The translations under genes and the position numbers were made by a program. 64,000 bases of DNA, taken from NCBI GenBank assembly GCA_963729995.1, contig CAVSPF010000003.1:1116001-1180000 (forward strand), read 5' to 3'. Shown here in pieces: positions 53,745 through 63,681 of the stretch; positions within the stretch are counted from its first letter, which is position 1; every line of letters begins with the position of its first letter. The notes below the pieces were generated by a model that was not told where the DNA came from, made no database searches, and saw only the letters and a program-made list of their open reading frames with translations. This DNA comes from VRUE01 sp963729995 (GTDB taxonomy: Bacteria > Actinomycetota > Thermoleophilia > Solirubrobacterales > 70-9).

Positions 53745-54302
53745 TTACACACGCCGATAGCGGAGATAGACGACGCGAGAGCCAAACGTTTGCGTCTCGA
53801 CCAGCTCCAGGTTGATCCGTGCATCCAGGGCCGGAAGGTAAGGCGTTCCCCCACCCAGTAGGACCGGACTGACGAAGAGCCGGTACTCGTCGATGAGGCC
53901 CAGCCCGATGCAGGTGGAGGCGAGACCGGCGCCGCCGACCGCCAGGTCCTTACCCGGTTGTTCCTTCAGCTTGGCGACCTCTTCGGCAACGCCGTCCCTG
54001 ACCAGCCTGGCGTTGCCCTCGACCTTCTCGAGGGTCTTCGAGAAGACGATCTTCGGCATGTCCTTCCAGATGCGGGCGAACTCGAGCTCGTAATCCGTGG
54101 CCGACGGGTTCTCCTCAGCGGTCTCCCAGTAGACCATCGTCTCGTAAAGCCGCCGTCCACAGAGGTGCGCACCCATTTCCCGCACCTGCTGGTTGTGGAA
54201 CCGATGCAGCTCCTCGTCCGGCGCCGACCAGTCGATCTCGCCCTCCGGCCCGGCGACGAAACCGTCCAGCGACACCCCCATCGAATAGATCAGTCTGCGC
54301 AT
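53745..54302 (-). CDS. Dihydrofolate-reductase-like (RibD C-terminal) protein
   Basis: A 185-residue protein. RLIYSMGVSLDGFVAGPEGE is the first strand and loop; GRRLYETMVYWETA and FSKTLEKVEGNARLV follow; GKDLAVGGAGLASTCIGLGL is the NADPH-site strand. It should be an NADPH-dependent reductase of unknown substrate. ATG 54302 lies inside the end of the GNAT gene (13-bp overlap), so the two are co-translated. The 3' end converges with the GH5 gene 20 bp away. Confidence 0.88.
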   Translation of the reverse strand: MRRLIYSMGVSLDGFVAGPEGEIDWSAPDEELHRFHNQQVREMGAHLCGRRLYETMVYWETAEENPSATDYELEFARIWKDMPKIVFSKTLEKVEGNARLVRDGVAEEVAKLKEQPGKDLAVGGAGLASTCIGLGLIDEYRLFVSPVLLGGGTPYLPALDARINLELVETQTFGSRVVYLRYRRV

Positions 54303-54922
54303 CGCGGTTGGCCGGTCAGGAGCAATGGATCGCGCCACATCGGCCACACGGTCGGGCCGCGAGGCAGGCGCAGGGGCGTGGTCACACGGAAGCCGAAACG
54401 GGCGTAGTAGTCGATGTTTCGCTCCTTCGAGGACTCGAGATATGCCGCGACGCCGTCGCGGTCGCATTGCTCGAGGACCGGCGCGAGCACGGCCGATCCG
54501 AGGCCCTGTCCCTGCGCCGATGGATCCGTACCGAGCGTCGCGAGGTACCAATGCGGTGGCCGGTGCGGGTGCTTGCGCTCAATGTCCAGCATGCCCGCCG
54601 CGACCAGCGGCGCACGCACAACGAGGCGCGGGTGCAGGAGGCAGCGGGCGATCTCCAGGTCCTCGCGCACGGTCGTTTTCCAGGACCGCGGGGGCGCCCA
54701 CACCGCGGTGCTCTCGCGCTGGGTCGTCATCCACACCTCGTCGTGAACGAGCAGCTGCCGCAAGCGCGCCCCGTGGAAACGCTCCAGCATGCGAGGGCGC
54801 GCGGTCTCGACCGCGCAAGCCCAGGTTGCGATGGGGTCGTCGTGGAACGCTCGTGCGAGCATCAGCGCCAGCGCCGGCGCGTCGGCCAGCGTCGCACGGC
54901 GTGCTCCGATCGGTGCGGACAC
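54290..54922 (-). CDS. GNAT family N-acetyltransferase
   Basis: A 210-residue acyltransferase. The GNAT core runs from ATLADAPALALMLARAFHDD to the acetyl-CoA loop TDPSAQGQGLGSAVLAPVLE and AYLESSKERNIDYYARFGF. The substrate is unknown. The ATG at 54922 lies within an inverted repeat ACACTC-N5-GAGTGT, a possible operator. It precedes and overlaps the DHFR-like gene, forming a two-gene operon. Confidence 0.87.
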   Translation of the reverse strand: MSAPIGARRATLADAPALALMLARAFHDDPIATWACAVETARPRMLERFHGARLRQLLVHDEVWMTTQRESTAVWAPPRSWKTTVREDLEIARCLLHPRLVVRAPLVAAGMLDIERKHPHRPPHWYLATLGTDPSAQGQGLGSAVLAPVLEQCDRDGVAAYLESSKERNIDYYARFGFRVTTPLRLPRGPTVWPMWRDPLLLTGQPRCAD

Positions 54923-55152
54923 TCATTACGAGTGTAAGACAATCGCAGGCGCCCTTGAGCTGGGGAAGATCGGCCGACGTCCCGGCCCGTCCTCGACCCA
55001 TTCGAAGAGCAGGGTCAGGTCCCCCCATCGCGGGCCCGCCGGTCGAGACACACCGTCGCGGACCGCCGGACAGCCAGGGACGTCTCGGGCCTATTCCGAG
55101 GCGTCTCTGGCTGTCGCCTGTGCGACGCTCGTGCGATGACCGTCGCCAGTCT
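54923..55152. other. Intergenic region upstream of the GNAT gene
   Basis: 230 bp between the GNAT start and the stop of the membrane-protein gene at 55153. Apart from the inverted repeat ACACTC/GAGTGT (54918-54934) overlapping the GNAT start codon, nothing gene-like is visible. A promoter for the GNAT operon is expected here but was not located. Confidence 0.4.
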
Positions 55153-55560
55153 TCAGCGGACTTCCCAGCGAACCGTCAACTGGTAGATGATCGTCACGTC
55201 GAGCAGGATGATCAGCAGCGCCCACAGCGGCGCCGCGGGGAACCAGACGATCTGCGCGACGGCATTGACGGCGACGAAGAAGACCGCGGCCCAGCGGGCA
55301 CCGGACATGCCCGCGAGCAGCCCCAGCCCAGTGAGGGCCATGATCGAGCCCAGGATCAGATGCACCCAGCCCCAGGTCGTGATGTCCGCCAGGATCACAC
55401 CATGGCCACCGACGATGACGACCTGGTTGTTGAGGACCCCGGCCAGCCCATACAGAGCGTCCAGTGAGCCGACGACCAGCAGGACCACCCCGGCGAAGAT
55501 CGCCCACCCCGAAGGCTGCGCATCGAAGGTGTCTACGGGAGTTGTGCCTGTTCCTTGCAT
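55153..55560 (-). CDS. Four-helix membrane protein (DUF7144-like)
   Basis: A 135-residue protein with four membrane segments (GWAIFAGVVLLVVGSLDALY; TWGWVHLILGSIMALTGLGL; WAAVFFVAVNAVAQIVW; ALLIILLDVTIIYQL). It matches in length and pattern an actinobacterial membrane family now named DUF7144; this is by memory, not by search. ATG 55560 has AAAGGAG upstream. It diverges from the SHOCT protein gene across 292 bp that hold no obvious gene. Confidence 0.75.
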   Translation of the reverse strand: MQGTGTTPVDTFDAQPSGWAIFAGVVLLVVGSLDALYGLAGVLNNQVVIVGGHGVILADITTWGWVHLILGSIMALTGLGLLAGMSGARWAAVFFVAVNAVAQIVWFPAAPLWALLIILLDVTIIYQLTVRWEVR

Positions 55561-55852
55561 CTCATGCTCCTTTCGCTGCGGCCGTGGCCACATGCGGTGG
55601 TCGCTCCACCCGGTAGCGCCGGTCGCGAGGAATCCACCATGTGCCCGACCTTAGGGTGGCCAGCCGAGTGGGACATCCGTATGCATCCGCGCCCCACCGG
55701 GAAATTTCTACGGAAGCGCGGGGAGGCCATCCGTACGAACCCGAGGCCCGTCCTTCGGTATTGGTGGGTTGTGCGAGCTCGCCCCTGCACATAGGTTCAC
55801 CTCACACTCCGATCCAGCCGCCTTGACGGCTGCCTACGAAAGGAGCACACGA

Positions 55853-56257
55853 ATGAGCGGTGTGGGTTTGGTACTCGGAGACTTCAACCTCGGCGACGCC
55901 CTCCTCACGGTCTTGGGCGTCTTTCTGCTCGTCGCCTGGATCTGGATCCTGGTCGCCATCATCAGCGACCTGTTCGGCGATCACGGCATGTCAGGCTGGG
56001 GCAAGGCCGCCTGGGTCCTCGTCCTCCTCGTCTTCCCCTTCCTCGGCACGCTGGTCTATCTGATCGCGCGCGGCGGAAGCATGCAGGAACGGGCGGCGAA
56101 ACATGCGGCGGAAGCGAGAAAGCAGTTCGAGGGCTATGTGCGCGAAACCGCGGCAGCCTCCCCTGCCGACGAGCTCGCCAAGCTCGCGGCGCTCAGGGAC
56201 AAGGGGACGATCTCACAGGCGGAGTTCGACCAGATGAAGGCCAAGCTGCTCAGCTGA
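55853..56257 (+). CDS. PLDc_N-SHOCT membrane protein
   Basis: A 134-residue protein: two membrane segments forming a PLDc_N-like hairpin (WIWILVAIISDLFGDHGMSG; AWVLVLLVFPFLGTLVYLIA), a helical charged linker (MQERAAKHAAEARKQF), and a C-terminal SHOCT motif (LAKLAALRDKGTISQAEFDQ). SHOCT tails occur in oligomeric membrane-bound proteins of unknown role. ATG 55853 has AAAGGAG 8 nt upstream. The convergent methyltransferase remnant ends at 56303. Confidence 0.82.
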   Translation: MSGVGLVLGDFNLGDALLTVLGVFLLVAWIWILVAIISDLFGDHGMSGWGKAAWVLVLLVFPFLGTLVYLIARGGSMQERAAKHAAEARKQFEGYVRETAAASPADELAKLAALRDKGTISQAEFDQMKAKLLS

Positions 56258-56302
56258 GCATCTCGCCGAGCGAGCGCCATGGGACACGCCCGGGGCGGCC
56301 GC

Positions 56303-56649
56303 TCACAGCACGCCGGGCATAAGCAGCCTGCGCCGCGCTGCGAAGCGCTCGTATTCCGCTCCGAGCGCCGCGGTCAGCTGCCGCTCCTCGGCGCGGATGC
56401 GCAGCGCCAGCCCCGCCCCCCCGATAACCGCCACGGCGAGGAGGCTCTCGACGTCGCCGCTCACCAGAGCGATCCCCACCAGCACGAGCACCATCCCGCT
56501 GTAGGAGGGGTGGCGCACGTAGCGGTAGGGACCGTCGGTGATGACGCGATGCTCGGCCTGGACCTCGATCCGGTACTGGAAGAAGCTCCCCAGGCTGGCG
56601 ATCGCCCAGGCGCGCAGGCCGATGCCCGCGGCTACCAGGACAAGGCCGA
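56303..56649 (-). pseudogene. 3' part of an ICMT-like methyltransferase gene cut by the IS3 element
   Basis: On the minus strand this encodes the C-terminal 115 or so residues of a membrane methyltransferase of the isoprenylcysteine/phospholipid methyltransferase type: GIGLRAWAIASLGSFFQY, HRVITDGPYRYVRHPSYSGM and the final RAEERQLTAALGAEYERFA, which bind SAM. The 5' part is at 57956-58205, on the other side of the IS. Joining the two parts with one copy of the CGA duplication gives an open frame of 198 codons (197 aa), reading VWPIALGLVLVAAGIGLRAW across the join. The gene is therefore disrupted. Confidence 0.9.
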
Positions 56650-56676
56650 TGAGCCAGGCCGGGTTTGACGGAGACC
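56650..56676 (+). repeat. Left terminal inverted repeat of the IS3 element
   Basis: 27 bp, TGAGCC-AGG-CCGGGTTTGACGGAGACC without the hyphens. It pairs with 57929-57955 with mismatches at two positions. Confidence 0.92.
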
Positions 56677-56719
56677 CAGAAACCAGGATTCCTACCTGGA
56701 AGAAGGGAACTCCCAAGCC

Positions 56720-57022
56720 ATGCCACGACAGAAGAAATACCCCGATGAGCTGCTCGATCGCGGCACCCGGATGGTCTTCGACTCCGGCCGCCCGATCGCC
56801 CACGTAGCCCGCGACCTCGGCATCCACCATGAGACCCTGCGCAAGTGGGTGCGCAAGGCGGAGGCCGACGCCGGCGTCCGCAGGGACCTGCTGAGCACCG
56901 AGGAACGCGAGGAGCTGAAGGCGCTACGCGGTGAGGTGCGCGAGTTGCGCCGGGCCAACGATATCCTGAAGAGCGCCTCCGCGTTTTTCGCCGCCGAGCT
57001 CGACCCACGCCGAGCGAGGTGA
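56720..57022 (+). CDS. IS3 transposase OrfA (HTH DNA-binding protein)
   Basis: A 100-residue protein with a helix-turn-helix (GRPIAHVARDLGIHHETLRK) and a leucine-zipper-like C-terminal helix (EELKALRGEVRELRRANDIL), the usual OrfA layout. In IS3 elements OrfA and OrfB are joined by a programmed -1 frameshift into the active transposase. A T-run in GCGTTTTTCGCC near 56980 is a possible slippery site. The stop overlaps the orfB GTG (GTGA). Confidence 0.93.
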   Translation: MPRQKKYPDELLDRGTRMVFDSGRPIAHVARDLGIHHETLRKWVRKAEADAGVRRDLLSTEEREELKALRGEVRELRRANDILKSASAFFAAELDPRRAR

Positions 57023-57909
57023 GCGTGTTCGTCGACGAACACCGCGAGCGCTTCGGGGTCGAGCCGATCTGCAGGACCCTGGAGATATCGGCCTCCGCCT
57101 ACTACCAGCGCGCCAAGGGCGAGCGATCGCCACGGGCCATCGAGGACGAGCGTCTGACCCGCCTGATCACCGAGATCCACGAGGCCAACTACTGCGCCTA
57201 CGGATACCGGCGGATGTGGATCGCCTTACGACGCGAGGGCGAGGAGGTCGGCCGGGGCCGCGTTCAGCGCCTGATGCGCGAGGCCGGCATCCAAGGCGCC
57301 AAGCGCCGTGGGAGGCCCTGGCGCACGACCAAGCCCGATCCGCAAGCTCACCGCCGGCCCGACCTCGTCGAGCGCGACTTCAGCGCTGAGGGCCCCAACC
57401 GGCTCTGGGTCGGAGACTTCACCTACCTGCGCTCCTGGGAGGGGGCGTCGTTCTTCTCCTTCGTGATCGACGCCTTCTCGCGCAAGGTGGTGGGCTGGCA
57501 GCTCGCCTCCCACATGCGCACCGACCTCGTGCTCGACGCGCTGCGGATGGCGCTCGGTCAACGCGAGTCCGGCGCCGACTTCCAGCTGGTCGCCCACACC
57601 GACCGCGGCTCCCAATACACCTCCGCCGACTACACCCAGGAACTTGACGACCACGGCGTGCTGGCCTCGGTCGGCACGGTCGGGGACGCCTACGACAACG
57701 CGATGGCCGAGAGCTTCGTCGACACCTTCAAGACCGAGCTGATCGCCGATCGCTCCTGGCGCTCCCGCACCCAGCTCGAGCTGGCCGTCGTCGAGTACGT
57801 CGCCTGGTTCAACAACGACCGCCTGCACGAATCCCTGGGCGACGTCTCTCCCGTCGAGTTCGAGTCCCTATACGTTGCCCAGGGAGTCCAACTGAGCAAT
57901 CTCTCTTAA
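57019..57909 (+). CDS. IS3 transposase OrfB (DDE integrase domain)
   Basis: A 296-residue catalytic part of the transposase. An N-terminal HTH_21-like part (YGYRRMWIALRREGEEVGRG) is followed by the rve domain with D133 (WVGDFTYL), D195 (HTDRGSQY) and E231 (AMAESFVDTFK), a DD(35)E triad. The C-terminal YVAWFNNDRLHESLGDVSPV is conserved. No frameshift or stop is seen, so the enzyme looks functional. Confidence 0.96.
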   Translation: MSVFVDEHRERFGVEPICRTLEISASAYYQRAKGERSPRAIEDERLTRLITEIHEANYCAYGYRRMWIALRREGEEVGRGRVQRLMREAGIQGAKRRGRPWRTTKPDPQAHRRPDLVERDFSAEGPNRLWVGDFTYLRSWEGASFFSFVIDAFSRKVVGWQLASHMRTDLVLDALRMALGQRESGADFQLVAHTDRGSQYTSADYTQELDDHGVLASVGTVGDAYDNAMAESFVDTFKTELIADRSWRSRTQLELAVVEYVAWFNNDRLHESLGDVSPVEFESLYVAQGVQLSNLS

Positions 57910-57928
57910 ATTGGAAACCAACAAAAAC

Positions 57929-57955
57929 GGTCTCCGTCAAACCCGGTCCGGCTCA
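57929..57955 (-). repeat. Right terminal inverted repeat of the IS3 element
   Basis: 27 bp; its complement reads TGAGCC-GGA-CCGGGTTTGACGGAGACC without the hyphens. It ends in CA next to the CGA target copy at 57956-57958. Confidence 0.92.
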
Positions 57956-58205
57956 CGAGGGCAATGGGCCACACGGCCCCACCTGGCCACGGAATCCGTC
58001 CTTCGCCCCCCAGCTGCGCCGCGGCGGCCACCGATCCCACGCTGCAGGCGAGCATGATGGTGGCGGTGCGATCGCGAGCCTGCGAATCCGGCGCGAGCCG
58101 GCGCTGGCGAATCGTCATCGCGAGCTCGAACGCGCACCAAGCAGCAGCCGCCACATCGAAGGCCGCGGCGGCGACGCCGGATTGGAGGACGAGCGGCTCG
58201 GTCAC
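57956..58205 (-). pseudogene. 5' part of the ICMT-like methyltransferase gene cut by the IS3 element
   Basis: The minus strand encodes the first 83 or so residues (from GTG 58205) of the methyltransferase whose 3' part lies at 56303-56649. It has two membrane segments (VAAAAFDVAAAAWCAFELAM; TIMLACSVGSVAAAAQL) and breaks off at VWPIAL, where the IS right end follows. Translation from GTG 58205 would now run into the IS and end early. See the 3' part for the rebuilt frame. Confidence 0.88.
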
Positions 58206-58274
58206 CTCGTCAGTACATCAGGTGGCCCGTGGTCAGCGGTCAAGCGACTGCACCGGGGCGCTTGCGCCGCAACG

Positions 58275-58931
58275 TCAGGTTGAGCTCGAGCCGAGCGCCC
58301 TGTCGATGAAGGGGGCAAGCAGCTCGCCGGTTTGGGTGGCGGTGCGCTCCGGGGAGTCGCTGGGCGCCGTCACGTAGCTGATCGCGAGACGCACGAGCGA
58401 TTCGGCGAGCAGGTTGGCGTCCCTGGCCTTGGCCCGGGGCCAGCCGTCTTGGATGACGGCCGTGAGGCGCGTGGTGGCCCACTGGACCACTGGCATCCCC
58501 TGGGTGGTGACGAATGGGAGCATGCCACCGGTGCCGTCGTCGCTGAGGAGGATGCGTACGAGGGGGTCCTCGCCGGCGGTGCGCAGGAAGACCCCGAGGG
58601 CGGCGCCGACGGCGGCGCGGGGATCGTCGAGGTGCTCGCGGACGGCGGCCTCGACACCGGCAAGGAACCGTTCGCCCTCGTGGATCACGAACGCCTGAGC
58701 GAACTCGTTGCGGCTGCCGAACTCCTTGTAGAGGGTCTGGCGGCTGACGCCGGCCGCGCCGGCGATGTCGGCCATGGTGATTTCAGACCAGGCGCGCCGG
58801 TGGAGCTCGTCGCGGGCGGCGCCGAAGAGGGTCTCGCGGAGAAGCTCGTGGGCCGCAACCGGATACGGGGCTCGCTCGGTGGCGGTGGGCATCGCCTCCA
58901 TCGTGGCATCGGATGCGGCGGACGCGCTCAT
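58275..58931 (-). CDS. TetR family regulator of the alkane hydroxylase operon
   Basis: A 218-residue repressor. The HTH is ITMADIAGAAGVSRQTLYKEFGSRNEFAQ (about residues 52-80); the rest is a helical ligand-binding domain with many hydrophobic residues. ATG 58931 overlaps the rubredoxin stop (58928), so it is the last gene of the alkB-rubA-tetR operon. Similar TetR proteins next to alkB sense alkanes or fatty acids (known from Actinobacteria). The palindrome TTGACAAA/TTTGTCAA in front of alkB is a likely operator (inference). Confidence 0.87.
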   Translation of the reverse strand: MSASAASDATMEAMPTATERAPYPVAAHELLRETLFGAARDELHRRAWSEITMADIAGAAGVSRQTLYKEFGSRNEFAQAFVIHEGERFLAGVEAAVREHLDDPRAAVGAALGVFLRTAGEDPLVRILLSDDGTGGMLPFVTTQGMPVVQWATTRLTAVIQDGWPRAKARDANLLAESLVRLAISYVTAPSDSPERTATQTGELLAPFIDRALGSSST

Positions 58932-59092
58932 TCGGCCGCCTCGAAGTCCACCTTGTCGTAGACCCCGCAGTCCGGGCAGTGCCAGTCGTCGGGCACCTCG
59001 CTCCACGGGGTTCCCGCAGGGAATCCCTCACGCGGATGGCCGGCCTCCTCGTCGTAGACGTACCCGCAGCCCGGGCAGCGCCAGGCGCTCAT
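58928..59092 (-). CDS. Rubredoxin, AlkG-type
   Basis: A 54-residue electron carrier. The Fe is bound by C6/C9 (WRCPGCGYVY) and C39/C42 (WHCPDCGVYD). It passes electrons from a rubredoxin reductase to AlkB; no reductase gene is in the window. ATG 59092 is preferred over earlier in-frame starts that lie inside palindrome B; a GAGG is 9 nt upstream. It is encoded directly after alkB and overlaps the TetR start. Confidence 0.95.
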   Translation of the reverse strand: MSAWRCPGCGYVYDEEAGHPREGFPAGTPWSEVPDDWHCPDCGVYDKVDFEAAE

Positions 59093-59106
59093 AGGAGAAC
59101 CTCGCA

Positions 59107-59143
59107 TGGCGCATTGGTGTCGCATAGCGACACCAATGCGCCA
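59107..59143. repeat. Short palindrome B, 17-bp perfect stem
   Basis: TGGCGCATTGGTGTCGC and GCGACACCAATGCGCCA pair perfectly around the 3-nt loop ATA. It lies between the alkB stop (59154) and rubredoxin ATG (59092), so it forms in their mRNA. It could slow exonucleases or set the expression ratio. It has CATT...GGTG in common with palindrome E. Confidence 0.8.
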
Positions 59144-59153
59144 CCGCCGCGCG

Positions 59154-60338
59154 TCATGCCACCGCTCCGTAGCGGGCCGCCACCCTTCCCCGCACCCGCG
59201 GCGCGACGTTCGCGCGCGTCACGTCGCCCCCGTAGTGGTCGATCAGGCGGCGATCCATGACGCGGCGCCAGAGCGGCGGGAACCAGGCGAGCAGGATCAT
59301 GCCCGCGTACCCGGTGGGGAGCTGCGGCGCCTCGTCGACGTGGCGCAGCGCCTGGTAGCGGCGGGTCGGGTTGGCGTGGTGGTCGCTGTGGCGCTGCAGG
59401 TGGTAGAGCAGGACGTTGGAGGCGACGTTGTTGCTGTTCCAGCTGTGCTCGGGCCGGCAGCGCTCATAGCGGCCGTCCTCCCGCCTCTGGCGCAGCAGGC
59501 CGTAGTGCTCGAGGTAGTTGACGACCTCCAGCAGGCAGAAGCCGAGCACCGCCTGGACGAGCAGGTAGGGGAGAACGACGAGCCCGAACGCGGCCGTCAG
59601 CCCGCCGAACAGCAGCACGGTCATCGCCCAGGCGTTGAGGATGTCGTTGTGGATGGACCACGGCGAGCGACCCATGCGACCGAGCCTGGCGCGCTCCAGC
59701 CCCCAGGCCGAGCGCAGGCTGCCGGCGATCGTGCGCGGCAGGAAGGCCCAGAAGCTCTCCCCGAGACGGGCGCTGGCCGGGTCCTCCGGCGTCGCGACGC
59801 GGACGTGGTGACCACGGTTGTGCTCGATGAAGAAGTGTCCGTAGCCGCTCTGGGCAAGGGCGACCTTGCTCAGCCAGCGCTCCAGGCCGGCGCGCTTGTG
59901 CCCCAGCTCGTGGGCGGTGTTGATCGCGATGCCGCTGACGATCCCCATGGTCAGCGCCAGGCCGATGCCGTCGACGGTCGAGAGGCCACCGTTGGCCCAT
60001 AGCCAGCAGGCGAAGACGAGCCCCGCGTACTGGAACGGGATGAAGGCGTAGGTGCAAAGGCGGTAGTAGCGGTCCTGTTCGAGCCACTTGATGACGCTGT
60101 CGGGCGGGTTTGACTTGTCCAGCCCGCGCAGGAAGTCGATCACCGGGAAGATCCCGAAGACGAGGATCGGGCCGAAGAACCAGAAGGCGCCGAGCCCGGT
60201 CAGCTGGACGTCGGCCCAGGCGAGGAACGGCGAAACCGGCACGATCAGGCCCAGCAGCCAGGCGTAGCGCTTCGGATCGCGCCAGGCGGCGGCGTTGAGC
60301 TCGGACTCGGCCGCATGGGCATGCGTCGCTGCCTCCAT
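59154..60338 (-). CDS. alkB: Alkane 1-monooxygenase
   Basis: A 394-residue integral membrane non-heme di-iron enzyme that hydroxylates n-alkanes at the terminal carbon. The histidine boxes are present: HELGHK, EHNRGHH and LQRHSDHH; the HYG motif is in NYLEHYGLLRQ. Six membrane segments are visible. ATG 60338 has AAGGAG 9 nt upstream. It starts an operon with rubredoxin and a TetR regulator. With the acyl-CoA and beta-oxidation genes of this window it could supply fatty acids for degradation. Confidence 0.97.
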   Translation of the reverse strand: MEAATHAHAAESELNAAAWRDPKRYAWLLGLIVPVSPFLAWADVQLTGLGAFWFFGPILVFGIFPVIDFLRGLDKSNPPDSVIKWLEQDRYYRLCTYAFIPFQYAGLVFACWLWANGGLSTVDGIGLALTMGIVSGIAINTAHELGHKRAGLERWLSKVALAQSGYGHFFIEHNRGHHVRVATPEDPASARLGESFWAFLPRTIAGSLRSAWGLERARLGRMGRSPWSIHNDILNAWAMTVLLFGGLTAAFGLVVLPYLLVQAVLGFCLLEVVNYLEHYGLLRQRREDGRYERCRPEHSWNSNNVASNVLLYHLQRHSDHHANPTRRYQALRHVDEAPQLPTGYAGMILLAWFPPLWRRVMDRRLIDHYGGDVTRANVAPRVRGRVAARYGAVA

Positions 60339-60381
60339 CGATGACTTCTCCTTGTCAGATAGCTGGATGGTGTCTGGGTAA

Positions 60382-60406
60382 TTGACAAACAAGCCTTTTT
60401 TGTCAA
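60382..60406. promoter_or_regulatory. Palindrome TTGACAAA-N9-TTTGTCAA in the alkB/secG intergenic region
   Basis: A 25-bp perfect inverted repeat (8-bp arms) 43 bp upstream of alkB. On the minus strand its right arm supplies a -35-like TTGACA; a -10-like element would fall near 60377-60382, so a bound TetR would block the promoter. It is a good candidate operator for the TetR protein encoded at the end of the operon. The divergent secG gene starts at 60472. Confidence 0.6.
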
Positions 60407-60471
60407 CCAGCACAACATACACAGACGGGATGTTCGGCCCTGGGAATCCCCCGGTCGCTACCATCCCGTCC

Positions 60472-60696
60472 GTGTTCACCATCCTCGCCGTGATTCAGGC
60501 GATCATCGCGGTCATCGTGATCTTCCTCGTGCTCCTGCACTCGGGCAAAGACGCCGGGCTCTCCGGAGCCTTCGGGATCGGCGGCGGTGGTGGTTCCTTC
60601 AGTGGCGGCTCGATGGTTGAGCGGAACCTGGATCGCGCCACGATCTTCTTCGCGGTCCTCTTCCTGCTCAACACAATCGTGCTGCTGAAGATCTAG
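60472..60696 (+). CDS. secG: Preprotein translocase subunit SecG
   Basis: A 74-residue membrane protein with two helices (ILAVIQAIIAVIVIFLVLL; TIFFAVLFLLNTIVLLKI) and the conserved glycine-rich cytosolic loop with GLSGAFG and SGGSMVERNLDRAT. It assists SecYE in protein export. GTG 60472 is chosen by family length; TACCAT, a -10-like hexamer, ends 7 nt upstream and there is no Shine-Dalgarno sequence, so the mRNA may be leaderless. Confidence 0.9.
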   Translation: MFTILAVIQAIIAVIVIFLVLLHSGKDAGLSGAFGIGGGGGSFSGGSMVERNLDRATIFFAVLFLLNTIVLLKI

Positions 60697-60703
60697 CCGT
60701 CCT

Positions 60704-63126
<2,423 letters not shown>

Positions 63127-63130
<4 letters not shown>

Positions 63131-63522
63131 TCGGAGGTGGTGAACTTCGAGGGGCACTTGGTGACGAGGGTGTCGCGCTGGCCGACGAACGTGCTGTCCT
63201 TCACTTCGCCGGTAAGGACGATCTCGCGGCCGGCGCGGAAGGGATCGGGGATCGTGCCGCTATAGGTGACCGGCAGGGTCGCGCCGCCGCCTTCGCGATC
63301 GGCGACCCGGAAGCGCAGGTTGTCCCCGTCACGGCGAACCGAGCCCTTGACGACCCGGCCGGTGAGGTCGTAGCTGGTGCCGGGCGCGGCGTTGAGCAGC
63401 TGCGAGGGCTCCTTCGCTTCGCTGGATGCGCTGAACGACGTGTAGACCAGGGCGGCGGACAGCAGCACGGCAGCGCTCAGCGCGACCACGAGCCGGATCT
63501 TTCGCTTGCGGCTGGGATCCAC
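63127..63522 (-). CDS. ccmE: Heme chaperone CcmE, cysteine-type
   Basis: A 131-residue membrane-anchored heme chaperone with one N-terminal helix (IRLVVALSAAVLLSAALVYT) and a beta-barrel OB-like domain (GTSYDLTGRVVKGSVRRDGD; LPVTYSGTIPDPFRAGREIV). The usual heme-binding histidine (H-x3-Y) is replaced by C123 in TKCPSKF, with F127 in place of tyrosine; a CxxxY form is known in some bacteria and archaea. GTG 63522 has a -10-like GATAAT 8 nt upstream (63531-63536) and no Shine-Dalgarno sequence. Confidence 0.88.
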
Positions 63523-63616
63523 GGGCGGGGATTATCGCAAGGGGTTCCTCCGGCCTGAGGACCTGGGTTTCATGATGTTCGGGTTGGTTGCATGGCAACC
63601 CGGGTCGGCCGGGGAC

Positions 63617-63663
63617 GTGAGTTCGCGTTTTGTCTCGATATGCGAGACAAAACGCGAACTCAC
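63617..63663. repeat. Short palindrome C, 21-bp perfect stem
   Basis: The 21-nt arms at 63617-63637 and 63643-63663 are perfectly complementary around the loop ATATG (each arm: GTGAGTTCGCG followed by TTTTGTCTCG, or its complement). It lies in the divergent region between ccmE and the short-chain dehydrogenase, ending 18 bp before the latter's ATG. The longest stem of the set. Confidence 0.8.
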
Positions 63664-63681
63664 CTGCGAAAATCGTGTTCG

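Larger units (their letters stand above)
56650..57955 (+). mobile_element. IS3-family insertion sequence, complete, 1,306 bp
   Basis: The element starts TGAGCC and ends GGCTCA. Its 27-bp inverted ends differ at 2 positions and share CCGGGTTTGACGGAGACC. It is flanked by a 3-bp direct repeat CGA (56647-56649 and 57956-57958). It holds orfA (56720-57022) and orfB (57019-57909) in the -1 relation. Both ends and both ORFs are intact, so it may be active. It lies inside a methyltransferase gene in the opposite orientation. Confidence 0.95.

Noticed and set aside
55561..55852. A small gene in the 292-bp gap between the DUF7144-like and SHOCT genes
   Set aside because: The open frames there have no ribosome-binding site and no protein-like composition; the gap more likely holds two promoters.
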